Below are positions 33,239 through 42,828 of a stretch of DNA of 64,000 nt, in pieces. The notes beneath the pieces were generated by a model. The model did no database searches and had not been told where the DNA came from. It worked only from the letters and a program-made list of their open reading frames with translations. The translations under genes were made by a program, and so were the position numbers. How positions within the stretch are numbered: the stretch's first letter is position 1; each line of letters begins with the position of its first letter. This DNA is from SAR86 cluster bacterium AG-313-D11 (lineage in GTDB: Bacteria > Pseudomonadota > Gammaproteobacteria > Magnimaribacterales > D2472): positions 1 to 64,000 of the forward strand of contig QBVW01000001.1 in the NCBI GenBank assembly GCA_003284215.1. The letters are read 5' to 3'.

Positions 33239-34313
33239 TATTAGATAGACTGCCTTCTGCTAATCTGTCTGAGTGATACGAGCCAATCCACAATGATTCA
33301 TTGTGAGGCAAGCCAACCGTGCCGACTCCCATGTTTTTGCTTTGAAATTTATAGGAGTCAATTAGTGAAAGATCAAATAAAGATAATTTATTCACTGAAA
33401 AAGGAAGCGTACAGTTAACTGCTTCACCACATCCCAAAGACTCTATAACAGAATGATCATGATTAGTAACCCAAGCAAAACCATCTTTAATAATTACATT
33501 ATCAGGCGAATTATGCTCATAAACTCCCAGAGGCTGTTTTGAATTCAAGTTAAATAGAACAGTTTTATCCCCTAAGTTGTAATTTACTATGAGGTTATTA
33601 TTCTTTTCATCTAATGCAATACCATTTGGAAAAGAGCCAGCTGTATATTTTAGTTCCTCAAATTTATTATTCTGAGTCCATTTAATAACTAAGCCAGTAT
33701 CTGATTTAGCAAACACATTCCATAAGGCGCTCAATAAAGAAAAGTCAGATTCAAACATATGAGATGCATAGAAGTTCCCAGACCTATCTAGGGAAACATC
33801 ATTGAAATAATATTGACCATCGACATCAATACAGCCCTTCCACTCAAGCATCCAACCATTTTTATCTACCAACTCAAACATCTCTATACTCTCATTAGGA
33901 TAGTGACTAACGACTGCAAGTTGCAGTTTCCCATCGTCTCTTTGGACTAAATCAATACCATGTGGACCAAAGGGGATACTTGGATCTCTAGCACAGTCAT
34001 CAGAGCCCCATTCATTTTTTCCAAAAGCTATATTCGCTTTATCTCTGGTCTTATTTTTAATGTTGAAAAAACTTAATTTACCAGCTGTCATTTCAACCAA
34101 TGGAGCCATTCCACCAAACTCGGCCACAATTAAAAAATTTCCATCTGGGGTGAGAGCCAAATCTTCAGGATTCATAAAATTACAATAGACTTTAAGTTCC
34201 TCATTGTTTTCACATGCGCTCAAGGGCTCAATGCTTTGATTATTTATAAACAATAACAATGTCCCAACACTCAATGTAAGAATTCCTAATATAGTTATTG
34301 ATATTTTTTTCAT
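33231..34313 (-). CDS. Exported or membrane-anchored beta-propeller protein, paraoxonase/SMP-30-like
   Basis: A 360-residue protein with an N-terminal hydrophobic signal or anchor (residues 4-24) followed by a repeated beta-strand pattern. Segments such as MNPEDLALTPDGNFLIV, GPHGIDLV, YYFNDVSLDRSGNFYAS and FPNGIALDEKNNNLIV resemble six-bladed propellers of the paraoxonase/SMP-30/strictosidine-synthase group, where Asn and Asp residues bind calcium. A lactonase or arylesterase activity is possible but not shown. It overlaps both neighbours: the alpha/beta hydrolase upstream and nnr downstream. Confidence 0.65.
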   Translation of the reverse strand: MKKISITILGILTLSVGTLLLFINNQSIEPLSACENNEELKVYCNFMNPEDLALTPDGNFLIVAEFGGMAPLVEMTAGKLSFFNIKNKTRDKANIAFGKNEWGSDDCARDPSIPFGPHGIDLVQRDDGKLQLAVVSHYPNESIEMFELVDKNGWMLEWKGCIDVDGQYYFNDVSLDRSGNFYASHMFESDFSLLSALWNVFAKSDTGLVIKWTQNNKFEELKYTAGSFPNGIALDEKNNNLIVNYNLGDKTVLFNLNSKQPLGVYEHNSPDNVIIKDGFAWVTNHDHSVIESLGCGEAVNCTLPFSVNKLSLFDLSLIDSYKFQSKNMGVGTVGLPHNESLWIGSYHSDRLAEGSLSNSE

Positions 34314-35218
34314 TTTCGCTCACCCCACTCCTGTAAATAATTATTAATAAGCAATACGAGTTTTAGTGGAGAATCTAGCGGAACATGATGAGCCGCATCC
34401 TCAATTACTTCGACTATCATAGAGTCTTCGAAAGCCTCTCTTATGTATTGCATAATCTTTGATTCTACGAGGAGACTTTTACCGCCAGCAATAAAAAGTG
34501 CCGGACACTGAAACTTAAATTCATAATTATGCAGGCGTCTAAGAGTGGCAAAAAGCTTATCATCAAATCGCCATCTCCAACCATCTTTCACATTGAAAAT
34601 TGAGTGCTCCGCAATATATCTGAGATACCAAGCATTATCACAGTCCTGAGGAGGCATCAGCCTAAATCGTTCTATGATTGAAATCTTGTCAGGATAGTAT
34701 TTAATTTTTCTTAGCGGACCAGTGCTTTGATGTTTGTCATAGTCATATGTTGGCGGGCGAATTGGAGAGTCTATCATTACCACGCCATGAAATAGGCTTG
34801 GAAATTCACATGCCATAAAGCCAGCGACATGTCCGCCAAGCGAATGTCCTACTAGATAAACTTTTTGGCTAGCTCCAATAATTTTTTCCTGATGCATGAT
34901 TGCAACTATTGCCTCACTAAAGTCTTCAAAATTATATTCTTCTCTATGATCAGACTCTCCCATACCGGGAAGATCTGGAGCTATAATAGAAAATTCTTCG
35001 TTTATCAGCGGTGCAATCGGATCCCACCATTTTTTATGAGCTCCTGTGCCATGAATCAAGATAACTAGATCTTTAGCATTATTTCTATCCCATACTTGAT
35101 AGGCAAGATTGCCAAGTTGATGCTGAAGATTTTCTAATCTAGGTCTTTGGGATATAGCAGAATGGAACCAGTCCGGGGCATCTTTTGTATCAGTTTCAAG
35201 TGAGTCTGTAATTTCCAT
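34310..35218 (-). CDS. Alpha/beta hydrolase
   Basis: From the ATG at 35218 the protein is 302 residues; the 536-residue ORF in the track extends antisense across the whole N-terminal half of the Nudix gene and is not credible there. Features are ILIHGTGAHKKWWDPIAPLI (oxyanion region), the nucleophile elbow GHSLGGHVAG, LPGMGESDH, and a C-terminal His in EDAAHHVPLDSP. This fits hydrolases acting on esters, lactones or C-C bonds; the substrate is unknown. It starts the leftward run towards nnr-tsaE-amiB and is divergent from the Nudix gene, 49 bases apart. Confidence 0.82.
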   Translation of the reverse strand: MEITDSLETDTKDAPDWFHSAISQRPRLENLQHQLGNLAYQVWDRNNAKDLVILIHGTGAHKKWWDPIAPLINEEFSIIAPDLPGMGESDHREEYNFEDFSEAIVAIMHQEKIIGASQKVYLVGHSLGGHVAGFMACEFPSLFHGVVMIDSPIRPPTYDYDKHQSTGPLRKIKYYPDKISIIERFRLMPPQDCDNAWYLRYIAEHSIFNVKDGWRWRFDDKLFATLRRLHNYEFKFQCPALFIAGGKSLLVESKIMQYIREAFEDSMIVEVIEDAAHHVPLDSPLKLVLLINNYLQEWGERK

Positions 35219-35267
35219 TAAGTTGTATTCTAAAGGATAATAAATCACTCTACTATTGAAATAAATT

Positions 35268-36047
35268 ATGACATCACCCATTAAACCAGCGGCAACAGTT
35301 ATTTTAATGCGAGAGGTAAAAGAGGGTGGTTTTGAAATATTCATGGTTAAGAGAAGCAGCAGATCTCCTTTCGGGAGTCTGTATGTTTTTCCAGGCGGTA
35401 AATTAGATCCTGAAGACTCTGAAAATGACTTGTATTCATACTGCGAGGGAATGAATGATGAAGAAGCTTCTAAGCAGCTTGGAATTGCAGACAATGGACT
35501 ATCTTTTTGGATTGCATGTATTAGAGAGTGTTTCGAAGAAGTAGGGGTTTTACTTGCTAATCCTGATGATCCAATCATGCAGAATACTAAAAAGCTTTCC
35601 AAATTGAGAGAGAAACTAAACAACAAAGAAATTTTTTTTAAAGATATCTGCATATCTGAATCTTTAAGATTAAGAGCGAAGAATATTGTGCCTTGTGCAC
35701 ATTGGATAACTCCTGCAATTGAACCAAAAAGATTTGATACAAGGTTTTTTCTTGCTAAGGTAAATGTTGAGCAATTAGCCAGCCATGATGGTTTTGAATT
35801 AACGGAGAGTTTTTGGATAAAACCTGAAGATGCTTTGGCTAAACTACAAAATGGAGAGATGAGTATGATTCTTCCAACCATAAAAAATATTGAAAAGTTA
35901 GCTGAATTTTCTACTAGCACAGAAGCTTTTAATCACTTTAAAGGGTTAGGAAATAATGCAATTCCACCCATACTTCCAAAATTTATTAAAAGAGAGGGCG
36001 AGTGGGTTGGTTTTCTTCCAGGAGAGGAGGGATATGAAAATGTCTAG
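35268..36047 (+). CDS. Nudix hydrolase, NUDT19-like
   Basis: A 259-residue Nudix protein. The Nudix box is split by a long insertion: PGGKLDPEDSEND, then about 40 residues, then IRECFEEVGVLLAN. This insertion and the overall length are typical of the NUDT19/RP2 branch; the mouse enzyme cleaves CoA and acyl-CoA to phosphopantetheine products. A CoA-diphosphatase role is therefore a reasonable guess, not proven. The gene overlaps the metallo-beta-lactamase-fold gene by eight bases, indicating coexpression. Confidence 0.85.
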   Translation: MTSPIKPAATVILMREVKEGGFEIFMVKRSSRSPFGSLYVFPGGKLDPEDSENDLYSYCEGMNDEEASKQLGIADNGLSFWIACIRECFEEVGVLLANPDDPIMQNTKKLSKLREKLNNKEIFFKDICISESLRLRAKNIVPCAHWITPAIEPKRFDTRFFLAKVNVEQLASHDGFELTESFWIKPEDALAKLQNGEMSMILPTIKNIEKLAEFSTSTEAFNHFKGLGNNAIPPILPKFIKREGEWVGFLPGEEGYENV

Positions 36048-36849
36048 AGCATTTATTGAAAGAGTGACGGCTTCTAATGGAAGTGTATTTACAGGCCCAG
36101 GAACAAATAGTTACCTTATTGGTAAAGAGGATATTACTCTTGTAGATCCAGGACCAAAAATTGATGCTCATATTGAAAATTTAATAAAACTTTCTGAGGG
36201 AAAACTTAAACGAATTTTGGTTACCCATACTCACCGTGATCATTCTCCCGCAGCTAAAGTGCTAGGAGAAATGCTTAATATACCTTTAATGGGCAGATTA
36301 CTTGCAAAAGATGATTCTCTCCAAGACAGAACATTTAAACCCGATCGTATTTTAAAACATGGAGATTTAATTGAAACAGATGAATACACCATAGAGGCGG
36401 TTCATACTCCAGGGCATGCTTCAAATCATTTATGTTATTTCATTCAAGAACAAAAAGTTATGCTTACCGGAGATCACATTATGAATGGCTCGACTGTTGT
36501 TATTGCGCATCCAGATGGGTCCATGAAAGATTATTTGCAATCCTTAGAGTTATTGCGGAATTATGATTTTAATAAAATAGGGCCTGGCCATGGAGATTTT
36601 CTTGGAGATCCAATGGCGGTGGTTGACTGGATTATTGACCATAGACTAGAAAGAGAAAAAAAAGTTATCTCTAAGCTAAAAACATTTTCAAAGGTAACCT
36701 CTAAGGATTTAGTTAAAAGTGTTTATGATGATGTTGACCCAAAATTGCATCCTATTGCAATATGGAGTTTGGAAGCTCATTTATACAAATTGCTTGAAGA
36801 TGAAGTGATTCAATATGAATTAGCAGAAAAAAAATGGTCTGTTAAATAA
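36040..36849 (+). CDS. Metallo-beta-lactamase-fold hydrolase, LACTB2-like
   Basis: A 269-residue MBL-fold hydrolase from the ATG at 36040, chosen because GGAGG at 36026-36030 is well spaced (the ORF track start at 35956 is deep inside the Nudix gene; the ATG at 36034 is another option). Metal ligands are in THTHRDHSP (HxHxDH), HTPGHASNH and TGDHIMNGS; a winged-helix-like C-terminus follows. FTGPGTNSYLIG and the overall pattern match LACTB2, an endoribonuclease of animal mitochondria; bacterial members may act on RNA or thioesters. Confidence 0.83.
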   Translation: MSRAFIERVTASNGSVFTGPGTNSYLIGKEDITLVDPGPKIDAHIENLIKLSEGKLKRILVTHTHRDHSPAAKVLGEMLNIPLMGRLLAKDDSLQDRTFKPDRILKHGDLIETDEYTIEAVHTPGHASNHLCYFIQEQKVMLTGDHIMNGSTVVIAHPDGSMKDYLQSLELLRNYDFNKIGPGHGDFLGDPMAVVDWIIDHRLEREKKVISKLKTFSKVTSKDLVKSVYDDVDPKLHPIAIWSLEAHLYKLLEDEVIQYELAEKKWSVK

Positions 36850-36854
36850 AATAG

Positions 36855-37217
36855 ATGTTTGCTTTTATATTGGGTTGCCTGTATTTGATTACAGCTTTGG
36901 CAACATTATGGCTAATAAAAGAAAGATTTAATATTTTTGGGTTTATTTATAATCCCGACAATAGAAAAATTTTACTTATTTTTGATTTACCTTTCTTGCT
37001 TATAAGTTTTGCAGCAATCATTGAAGAAAATCATTGGTTTCTAATTGTAATATTCCTTATGCATTCACTAAATTCATTAACTCTCTTAATAAAACCTCAA
37101 CTTTTTTACCAGTCTAAACAGGAAATGCAGTTTATGGACAAAGAGTCTGTAAATAATTATTTAGTGATCATGACTTCAGTTTTTGGAGTGGGATGTTTAT
37201 TAATTAGTTATTTATAA
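36855..37217 (+). CDS. Small integral membrane protein, unknown
   Basis: A 120-residue protein with about four hydrophobic segments (near 2-20, 41-58, 63-82 and 103-120) and few charged residues. I do not recognise a family. It follows the LACTB2-like gene by five bases in the same direction, so it is probably the third gene of that operon. Its stop overlaps the convergent acs gene by six bases. Confidence 0.7.
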   Translation: MFAFILGCLYLITALATLWLIKERFNIFGFIYNPDNRKILLIFDLPFLLISFAAIIEENHWFLIVIFLMHSLNSLTLLIKPQLFYQSKQEMQFMDKESVNNYLVIMTSVFGVGCLLISYL

Positions 37218-39140
37218 ACTAAGTTTATTTTTAATTAAATTATCAACCACTGCAGGATCAGCTAAGGTTGATGTATCACCAAGATTATGAAATTCTCCGC
37301 CAGCAACTTTTCTTAAAATTCTTCTCATAATTTTTCCAGATCTTGTCTTCGGAAGTCCCGGCGCCCATTGAATGAGGTCAGGCTTAGCAATGGGGCTAAT
37401 TTCTTTAGCAACAAAATTTCGTAATTCTTTGATTAAGCCCTCATTCTCCTCTTCGCCAATCATAAGAGTTACATATGCATAGATTCCCTGACCTTTGATA
37501 GGATGTTCAAAACCAACGATTGCTGCTTCAGCAACTTTCTCATGCAGCACCAAAGCACTTTCTATTTCAGCGGTACCAAGCCTATGCCCAGAAACATTAA
37601 GCACATCATCAACTCTGCCGGTAATCCAAAAATAACCATCTTTATCTCTTTTTGCGCCATCGCCAGTGAAATAAGCATTTTCATAGGTAGAAAAGTATGT
37701 GTCTATCATTCTTTGATGATCACCATACACGCTTCTTATTTGGCTTGGCCATGATTGAGTGATAATAAGATTACCTGATTGCTCACCCTCCAAAATACAG
37801 CCATTTTCATCTACAAGCTCTGGCTTAACACCAAAAAAAGGCAAAGTTGCCGATCCTGGTTTTACTGGAGTGATGCCTGCGATGGGAGAGATTAGAACCG
37901 AGCCTGTTTCTGTTTGCCACCAAGTATCAATTACCTGACATGCCTCATTACCAACAACCTTATAATACCATTCCCAAGCCTCTGGATTGATTGGCTCTCC
38001 GACGGTTCCTAACAATCGAAGACTTTTTCTGCTTGTTTTTAAAACATGTTTATCGCCTTGGGCCATTAAAGCCCTAAGCGCTGTTGGCGCTGTGTAAAAA
38101 ATTGAGATTTCATGCTTATCGCAAATATCCCAGAATCTAGACGGAGTAGGATATGTTGGCACACCCTCAAACATTAAACTGGTGGCTCCATTAGACAAGG
38201 GGCCATAGAGAATATAGGTATGACCAGTGATCCATCCGACATCTGCAGTACACCAATATTTATCGTCTGCCTTATATCCAAAAAGGTATTTAAAACTTAA
38301 ATGTGCACCCAGTAGATATCCCCCGGATGTATGCATAACACCTTTTGGTTTTCCGGTTGAGCCAGAAGTATATAAAATGAATAATGGATCCTCTGAATCC
38401 ATTGGTTCGCAGGGACAATCACTTGATGCCTCTGCAAACATTTTTTCATAATCTTTATCTCTTTCTGTTATCCAATTAATATCCCCACCTGTTCGTTTGA
38501 TAACGAGGCAATGCAACACTTTAGGACATTCTAGTAGGGCGGCATCAACGTTTTCTTTTAGAGGAATTTTTTTGCCACCCCTGATTGCTTCATCTGCTGT
38601 AATTACAATGCTGCAATCCGCATCTAGAATTCTATCTTTAAGGGATTCTGGAGAAAATCCTCCAAAAACCACTGAATGAATTGCACCAATTCTTGCACAA
38701 GCTAACATTGCATATGCAGCTTCTGGGATCATTGGCATGTATATACAAACCCTAGATCCTTTTGTGGCACCCAAACTCTTTAAAATATTTCCAAATCTAC
38801 ACACGTTTATGTGTAAGTCAGCATAATTAATTTCTGAGGATTGATTGGGATCATCGCCTTCCCAAATAAGGGCAGTCTTATCAGAATGCTTTTTTAAATG
38901 CCTATCAATACAGTTATAAGCAATATTAATCTTGCCTCCTTCAAACCATTTTGAATCTACAAATTCATTATTGTGAACGCTAGAAAAGGGCTCTACCCAA
39001 TCTAAATTTTCTTTAGCCTGTTCTCCGAAAAAACTTTGAGGATCCTCGATAGACGACTGATACATTTCATTGTATTCATCTAAATTTTTGATAAATGGAT
39101 TAAGTAGATGTCGAGGGGGTGAGTAAGTTTTTTCGGCCAC
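37212..39140 (-). CDS. acs: Acetyl-CoA synthetase
   Basis: A 642-residue AMP-forming ligase. The P-loop-like motif is [19 protein letters not shown], with [10 protein letters not shown] in the acyl pocket (Trp limits to acetate) and the C-terminal catalytic Lys in [13 protein letters not shown], the site of acetylation control. It converts acetate, ATP and CoA to acetyl-CoA in the cytoplasm. Length is typical. It begins a leftward or shared segment after the deoxynucleoside kinase, 16 bases downstream of it. Confidence 0.97.
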   Translation of the reverse strand: MAEKTYSPPRHLLNPFIKNLDEYNEMYQSSIEDPQSFFGEQAKENLDWVEPFSSVHNNEFVDSKWFEGGKINIAYNCIDRHLKKHSDKTALIWEGDDPNQSSEINYADLHINVCRFGNILKSLGATKGSRVCIYMPMIPEAAYAMLACARIGAIHSVVFGGFSPESLKDRILDADCSIVITADEAIRGGKKIPLKENVDAALLECPKVLHCLVIKRTGGDINWITERDKDYEKMFAEASSDCPCEPMDSEDPLFILYTSGSTGKPKGVMHTSGGYLLGAHLSFKYLFGYKADDKYWCTADVGWITGHTYILYGPLSNGATSLMFEGVPTYPTPSRFWDICDKHEISIFYTAPTALRALMAQGDKHVLKTSRKSLRLLGTVGEPINPEAWEWYYKVVGNEACQVIDTWWQTETGSVLISPIAGITPVKPGSATLPFFGVKPELVDENGCILEGEQSGNLIITQSWPSQIRSVYGDHQRMIDTYFSTYENAYFTGDGAKRDKDGYFWITGRVDDVLNVSGHRLGTAEIESALVLHEKVAEAAIVGFEHPIKGQGIYAYVTLMIGEEENEGLIKELRNFVAKEISPIAKPDLIQWAPGLPKTRSGKIMRRILRKVAGGEFHNLGDTSTLADPAVVDNLIKNKLSL

Positions 39141-39156
39141 TAAATTTCCTTCAACT

Positions 39157-39822
39157 TTATAGGATAGACGGTTGAGGATTTATAAAATTTTTGCCTCTTG
39201 GATCAGACATGATCTTATTAACAAGCATGTCATAATCAGAACTTCCTTCCTCAAGATCAATATCAGCTGCATTAATAATTAGCAAAGGAGCATTTTCAAA
39301 ATATAAAAAGAATTTTGAATAGGCATCATTGAGTCTTTCTAGATAATCCACAGTCAGAAATTTTTCGTCAGGATTACCGCGTTTATTAATTCTCTCTAAT
39401 AAAATTTCCACTGGAGCCTGAAGATAAATTACCAAATCAGGTGAGGGTGCGTCTAAAGTTAAATGCTCATATACTTTGTCGTATAAACCCATTTCCTCTT
39501 CTGACAATGTAACCTCGGCAAATAATCTATCTTTTTGAATCAAAAAATCGGCTACACGGACAGGTTCGAATAATGATCTTTGTTTCAAGTCCTCAATTTG
39601 CTGCATGCGTTGAAACAAAAAGAATAACTGGGTTGCAAGTGCAGACTGTTTAGGATTCCTATAAAAGCTTTTTAGGAAAGGATTTTCTGCTGGCTGCTCT
39701 AAAAACACATCGTAATTAAAAGTTTCAGCAATTTTATGAGCAAGGGTAGTTTTTCCCACGCCAATTGGTCCTTCTATCGCTATATATTTTGGAAGCGGAA
39801 CTTCCTGTAAAGCTGGTTCCAT
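39157..39822 (-). CDS. Deoxynucleoside kinase (dGK/dAK type)
   Basis: A 221-residue P-loop kinase. Walker A is [18 protein letters not shown], the substrate motif is [15 protein letters not shown] (Asp-Arg), and the LID Arg block is [10 protein letters not shown]. These match the deoxyadenosine/deoxyguanosine kinase family that phosphorylates salvaged deoxynucleosides. In many gammaproteobacteria folK sits after pcnB at this position, and folK-kinase fusions exist; here only the kinase is present. It is 26 bases downstream of pcnB. Confidence 0.87.
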   Translation of the reverse strand: MEPALQEVPLPKYIAIEGPIGVGKTTLAHKIAETFNYDVFLEQPAENPFLKSFYRNPKQSALATQLFFLFQRMQQIEDLKQRSLFEPVRVADFLIQKDRLFAEVTLSEEEMGLYDKVYEHLTLDAPSPDLVIYLQAPVEILLERINKRGNPDEKFLTVDYLERLNDAYSKFFLYFENAPLLIINAADIDLEEGSSDYDMLVNKIMSDPRGKNFINPQPSIL

Positions 39823-39848
39823 AAGGTTTTTATTCTGTTTGGTAAAGA

Positions 39849-41129
39849 TTAGCTTAACTCTTCCAAGAAACCAAATTTTTTCTCAACTGGGCCGCTTCGT
39901 GATTCTCTCAACAGTTTCAGTAATTCAATTTTTCCGGGTCGGTTTACCTTTTGAAATTCAGTCCACCAGGCACCCATGCCTTGAGAGTCTCTTGCTGCTT
40001 CCTCCCTTAAAAGCAAAAAATCATAAGCAGCTCTAAAGCGAGGATGATTTAAAATTTTATAGGGCTGATGTCCCAAACGGGTCTCAAGTTTTAATTGAAG
40101 AGACCAAATATCCTTAATGTATCCATGAAATTTTCTTGGAACAGCAGTTAACACTTGTTGCTCTCTGATAATTCTATCCATGCTCCTGAAAAACTTTCTC
40201 AGATTAAGACTTCCTTTGTCTTTAGATGCATCAATTAACTTTGGCCACAGTAAAGCAGCAATAAGAAATCCTGGAGTTACAGATTTAGATGCCTTTAATC
40301 TATTGTCAGTATTGATTAGTGCTGCATGTTGAAATCTCAAACCAAATGAATTTTCAACATAATTATCTGTATTAATTAAATATTTTAAAACTCCGAATGA
40401 GTCCAGCTTATTAAAGTTATTAAGAGCTTTTTTTGTAAGAAAAATTTTACAAAACTCGTCAAACATCCTTGCATTAGAAATATTTCCGAGCAAATGACCT
40501 TTTTGATATATGGCATCTTTGACGTCATTAGAAATTTTAAAATCTAGTTTTGAGCTGAATCGAATAGCCCGCAAACTTCGCACGGGATCTTCTTCAAACC
40601 TAATAAGAGGATCACCAATTGAGACAAGAATTTTTTTTTGTATGTGCTGTAAACCATTATGAAAATCACATAATTTATTTTCTATCGGATCAAAATAAAG
40701 TGCATTAATAGAAAAATCCCTTCTTATGCAGTCCTCTTCTAAGGTCCCCCAAACATTATCTCTAAGAATTTTTCCTTCTGAATCTTTTACGACTCCAGAG
40801 CCATCATCTTTTTTAGAGGTATTTGCTCTAAAGGTTGAAACTTCAATCAGCTCATTCCTACTAAAAACATGGACTAGCCTAAACCTTTTGCCAATAATCC
40901 TAGATGCTCTAAAGATTTTTTTAACTTCTTCAGGCGTTGCATCTGTCGAAACGTCGAAATCTTTTGCTTTGATTCCGACAAGTGAATCACGAACACACCC
41001 GCCAACTAAATATCCCTGAAAGCCAGACTGCTTTAATTTCTTAACAATCTCCATTGCAAGAGGGCTGAATTTATTTCCCTTTAGTGTGTTTGGAATTTTT
41101 GCTGAAGATGCTTTATTATTTTTTTTCAA
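39849..41129 (-). CDS. pcnB: Poly(A) polymerase I
   Basis: A 426-residue class II nucleotidyltransferase. The head shows LVGGCVRDSLVG and the two catalytic Asp in KDFDVSTDA, then EDCIRRDFSINALYFDP and FEEDPVRSLRAIRFSSKL. The same fold serves CCA-adding enzyme, but the gene order dksA-pcnB, the longer C-terminus and the basic tail favour PcnB, which adds poly(A) tails that promote RNA decay. It follows dksA by about 30 bases. Confidence 0.9.
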   Translation of the reverse strand: MKKNNKASSAKIPNTLKGNKFSPLAMEIVKKLKQSGFQGYLVGGCVRDSLVGIKAKDFDVSTDATPEEVKKIFRASRIIGKRFRLVHVFSRNELIEVSTFRANTSKKDDGSGVVKDSEGKILRDNVWGTLEEDCIRRDFSINALYFDPIENKLCDFHNGLQHIQKKILVSIGDPLIRFEEDPVRSLRAIRFSSKLDFKISNDVKDAIYQKGHLLGNISNARMFDEFCKIFLTKKALNNFNKLDSFGVLKYLINTDNYVENSFGLRFQHAALINTDNRLKASKSVTPGFLIAALLWPKLIDASKDKGSLNLRKFFRSMDRIIREQQVLTAVPRKFHGYIKDIWSLQLKLETRLGHQPYKILNHPRFRAAYDFLLLREEAARDSQGMGAWWTEFQKVNRPGKIELLKLLRESRSGPVEKKFGFLEELS

Positions 41130-41161
41130 AAGCTTAAAAGAAACTTTTTTGAGCTGGGTCG

Positions 41162-41764
41162 CTATCCACCAAGTTGTTTTTCTTTAATTTCATCTAGTGT
41201 CTTGCAATCGATACAATGTGTAGCCGTTGGTCTAGCCTCAAGTCTTTTTACTCCTATTTCTATTCCACAAGCATAACAGTATCCATAATCATCTTGTTTG
41301 ATTTGTTCTAGCGAGCTTGCAATTTTATTTATCAGTTTCCTTTCTCTGTCTCTTGTCCTCAGCTCAAAAGCAAACTCTTCTTCTTGTGAAGCTCTATCTA
41401 TTGGATCTGCATATGATTCACCTTTATTTTTAAGATGATCAAACGTTTTTTGCATTTCTTCTTTCAAGTGTTCACGCCACTCAATTAAAACAGCATTAAA
41501 ATGTTTTTTCATTGCAGCGCTCATATATTTTTCACCCTTACGGCCCTTATATGAGGAGATTGGAGTAGTTCTTTTCTTGGTGGTAGCTTTTTTTACCGTA
41601 GCCTTCTTTGCAGGAGCCTTCTTAACCGGAGCTTTCTTAACCGGAGCTTTCTTAACCGGAGCTTTCTTAAGGGGAGCCTTCGTAGCTGAAACTTTTTTTA
41701 GTGTAGCTTTCTTAGTGGCTGTTTTTTTAGCAGTAGATTTTTTTGAGTCTGCTTTTTTTGGCAT
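41162..41764 (-). CDS. dksA: RNA polymerase-binding DksA with histone-H1-like N-terminal extension
   Basis: Residues 75-200 are a normal DksA: coiled-coil arms, the tip DPIDRA (120-125) that enters the polymerase secondary channel, and a C4 zinc finger with Cys163, Cys166, Cys184 and Cys187. DksA with ppGpp reprograms transcription under starvation. Residues 1-67 are an unusual Lys/Ala-rich tail (KKAPVKKAPVKKAP...), resembling the C-terminal tail of histone H1 or AlgR3-like proteins and coded by a 15-base tandem repeat. E. coli DksA has 151 residues without this tail. Confidence 0.93.
   Translation of the reverse strand: MPKKADSKKSTAKKTATKKATLKKVSATKAPLKKAPVKKAPVKKAPVKKAPAKKATVKKATTKKRTTPISSYKGRKGEKYMSAAMKKHFNAVLIEWREHLKEEMQKTFDHLKNKGESYADPIDRASQEEEFAFELRTRDRERKLINKIASSLEQIKQDDYGYCYACGIEIGVKRLEARPTATHCIDCKTLDEIKEKQLGG
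41616..41675 (-). repeat. 15-base tandem repeat coding for KKAPV units of DksA
   Basis: Four consecutive 15-base units, three nearly identical (GCTTTCTTAACCGGA on the plus strand), encode (KKAPV)n in the basic tail of DksA. Being an exact multiple of three, copy-number changes keep the frame. Confidence 0.9.
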
Positions 41765-41821
41765 ATGTTAGTGGATAAAAGTTTTTAGGCGCATGAAATT
41801 ATCAGAAAGTGGGACAATTAG

Positions 41822-42826
41822 CTAGCTTTTTTTATAATTATTTAATACTTCCTTATATCCCTCACGGGTAAGTCTTGGTCCAAATGTCTCTACAACCTTT
41901 GATGCCCCATAATTTGCAAATTCAGCACAAGACCTTAAATCATTATTCTGAAGCAAGGCATACAAAAAACTACCTGCAAACATATCCCCAGCACCGTTCG
42001 TATCAATAGGATCGATATTAACATTCGGTGTATTAATAATTTCTTCATTGGTTACCACAACGCTGCCTTTTTCTCCCATGGTAATTATTGAGGTATAAGA
42101 TCTTTCTTGCAGTTTGATGAAAGCCTCTTCAATATTTTCAGCATCTACAAAAGCCATCGCCTCATCATCATTACCAAATATATAGTCCAAACCAAAAGAT
42201 GCAATGTGATTAAATTTATCTTTAAATCCCATGACAATTCCAGGATCAGACAATGAGAGAGCCACTTTTACATCAGGGAAATTCTTAAGGTGCTCAAGAG
42301 CCTGCAAAGTTACTTTGTAATTTTCCTCGCTTGTCACCATATATCCCTCGATATAGAAGATTTTTGAATTTGCAATTTGATCTAGATCAAGATCACTTTC
42401 ATCCATCAGCGAGCTAATATTTAATGCAGTGGTCATTGTTCTTTTAGCATCTGGAGTTACAAGAATCAGGCACTTACCAGTTGGAATAGAGTTTGTCGAT
42501 GCGGCATTTCCTTTATGATCAACCCCAGCCTCTTTGAGGCTTTTGAGATACCTTATTCCATCTTGGTCTTCCGATACTTTGCAAATATGAAAGCACTTAG
42601 CACCAAAGCTTGCTGCGGCAACAAGGCTATTCGTAGCAGATCCGCCACAGTCAGAAATAGTATCAGCTCCAGAGGCAATGAGCCTTTCAATTATGGGGGC
42701 ATGTTCCTCTGCACTTGAGAGAGTCATTTGATCAATTTCTAAGCCAAGCTCAGAAATCAGACTATGCTCTACTTTAAACACAGTATCTACAAGAGCATTT
42801 CCAATTGCGCTAATATCATTTTTCAT
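41822..42826 (-). CDS. PfkB-family sugar/adenosine kinase
   Basis: A 334-residue ribokinase-fold kinase. The N-terminal sugar-binding block is SAIGNALVDTVFKVE; the C-terminal catalytic signature is DTNGAGDMFAGSFLYAL with the general base Asp. The N-terminal GNALVD and the DCGGSATNS segment resemble the adenosine-kinase-like subgroup found in marine and other proteobacteria. Adenosine or a related nucleoside is a likely acceptor, but a sugar cannot be excluded. It begins two bases after hemL ends. Confidence 0.85.
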   Translation of the reverse strand: MKNDISAIGNALVDTVFKVEHSLISELGLEIDQMTLSSAEEHAPIIERLIASGADTISDCGGSATNSLVAAASFGAKCFHICKVSEDQDGIRYLKSLKEAGVDHKGNAASTNSIPTGKCLILVTPDAKRTMTTALNISSLMDESDLDLDQIANSKIFYIEGYMVTSEENYKVTLQALEHLKNFPDVKVALSLSDPGIVMGFKDKFNHIASFGLDYIFGNDDEAMAFVDAENIEEAFIKLQERSYTSIITMGEKGSVVVTNEEIINTPNVNIDPIDTNGAGDMFAGSFLYALLQNNDLRSCAEFANYGASKVVETFGPRLTREGYKEVLNNYKKS

Positions 42827-42828
42827 TT

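Noticed and set aside
35219-35920. N-terminal 234 residues of the 536-residue minus-strand ORF
   Set aside because: They lie antisense to the well-supported Nudix gene and have no domain-like pattern; the alpha/beta hydrolase starts at the ATG at 35218.
35956-36039. Upstream start of the metallo-beta-lactamase-fold gene
   Set aside because: The extra residues overlap the Nudix coding sequence in another frame, while a GGAGG at 36026-36030 fits a start at 36040.
41577-41771. Plus-strand ORF with repeated GAFLT units
   Set aside because: It is the antisense shadow of the KKAPV repeats in dksA.
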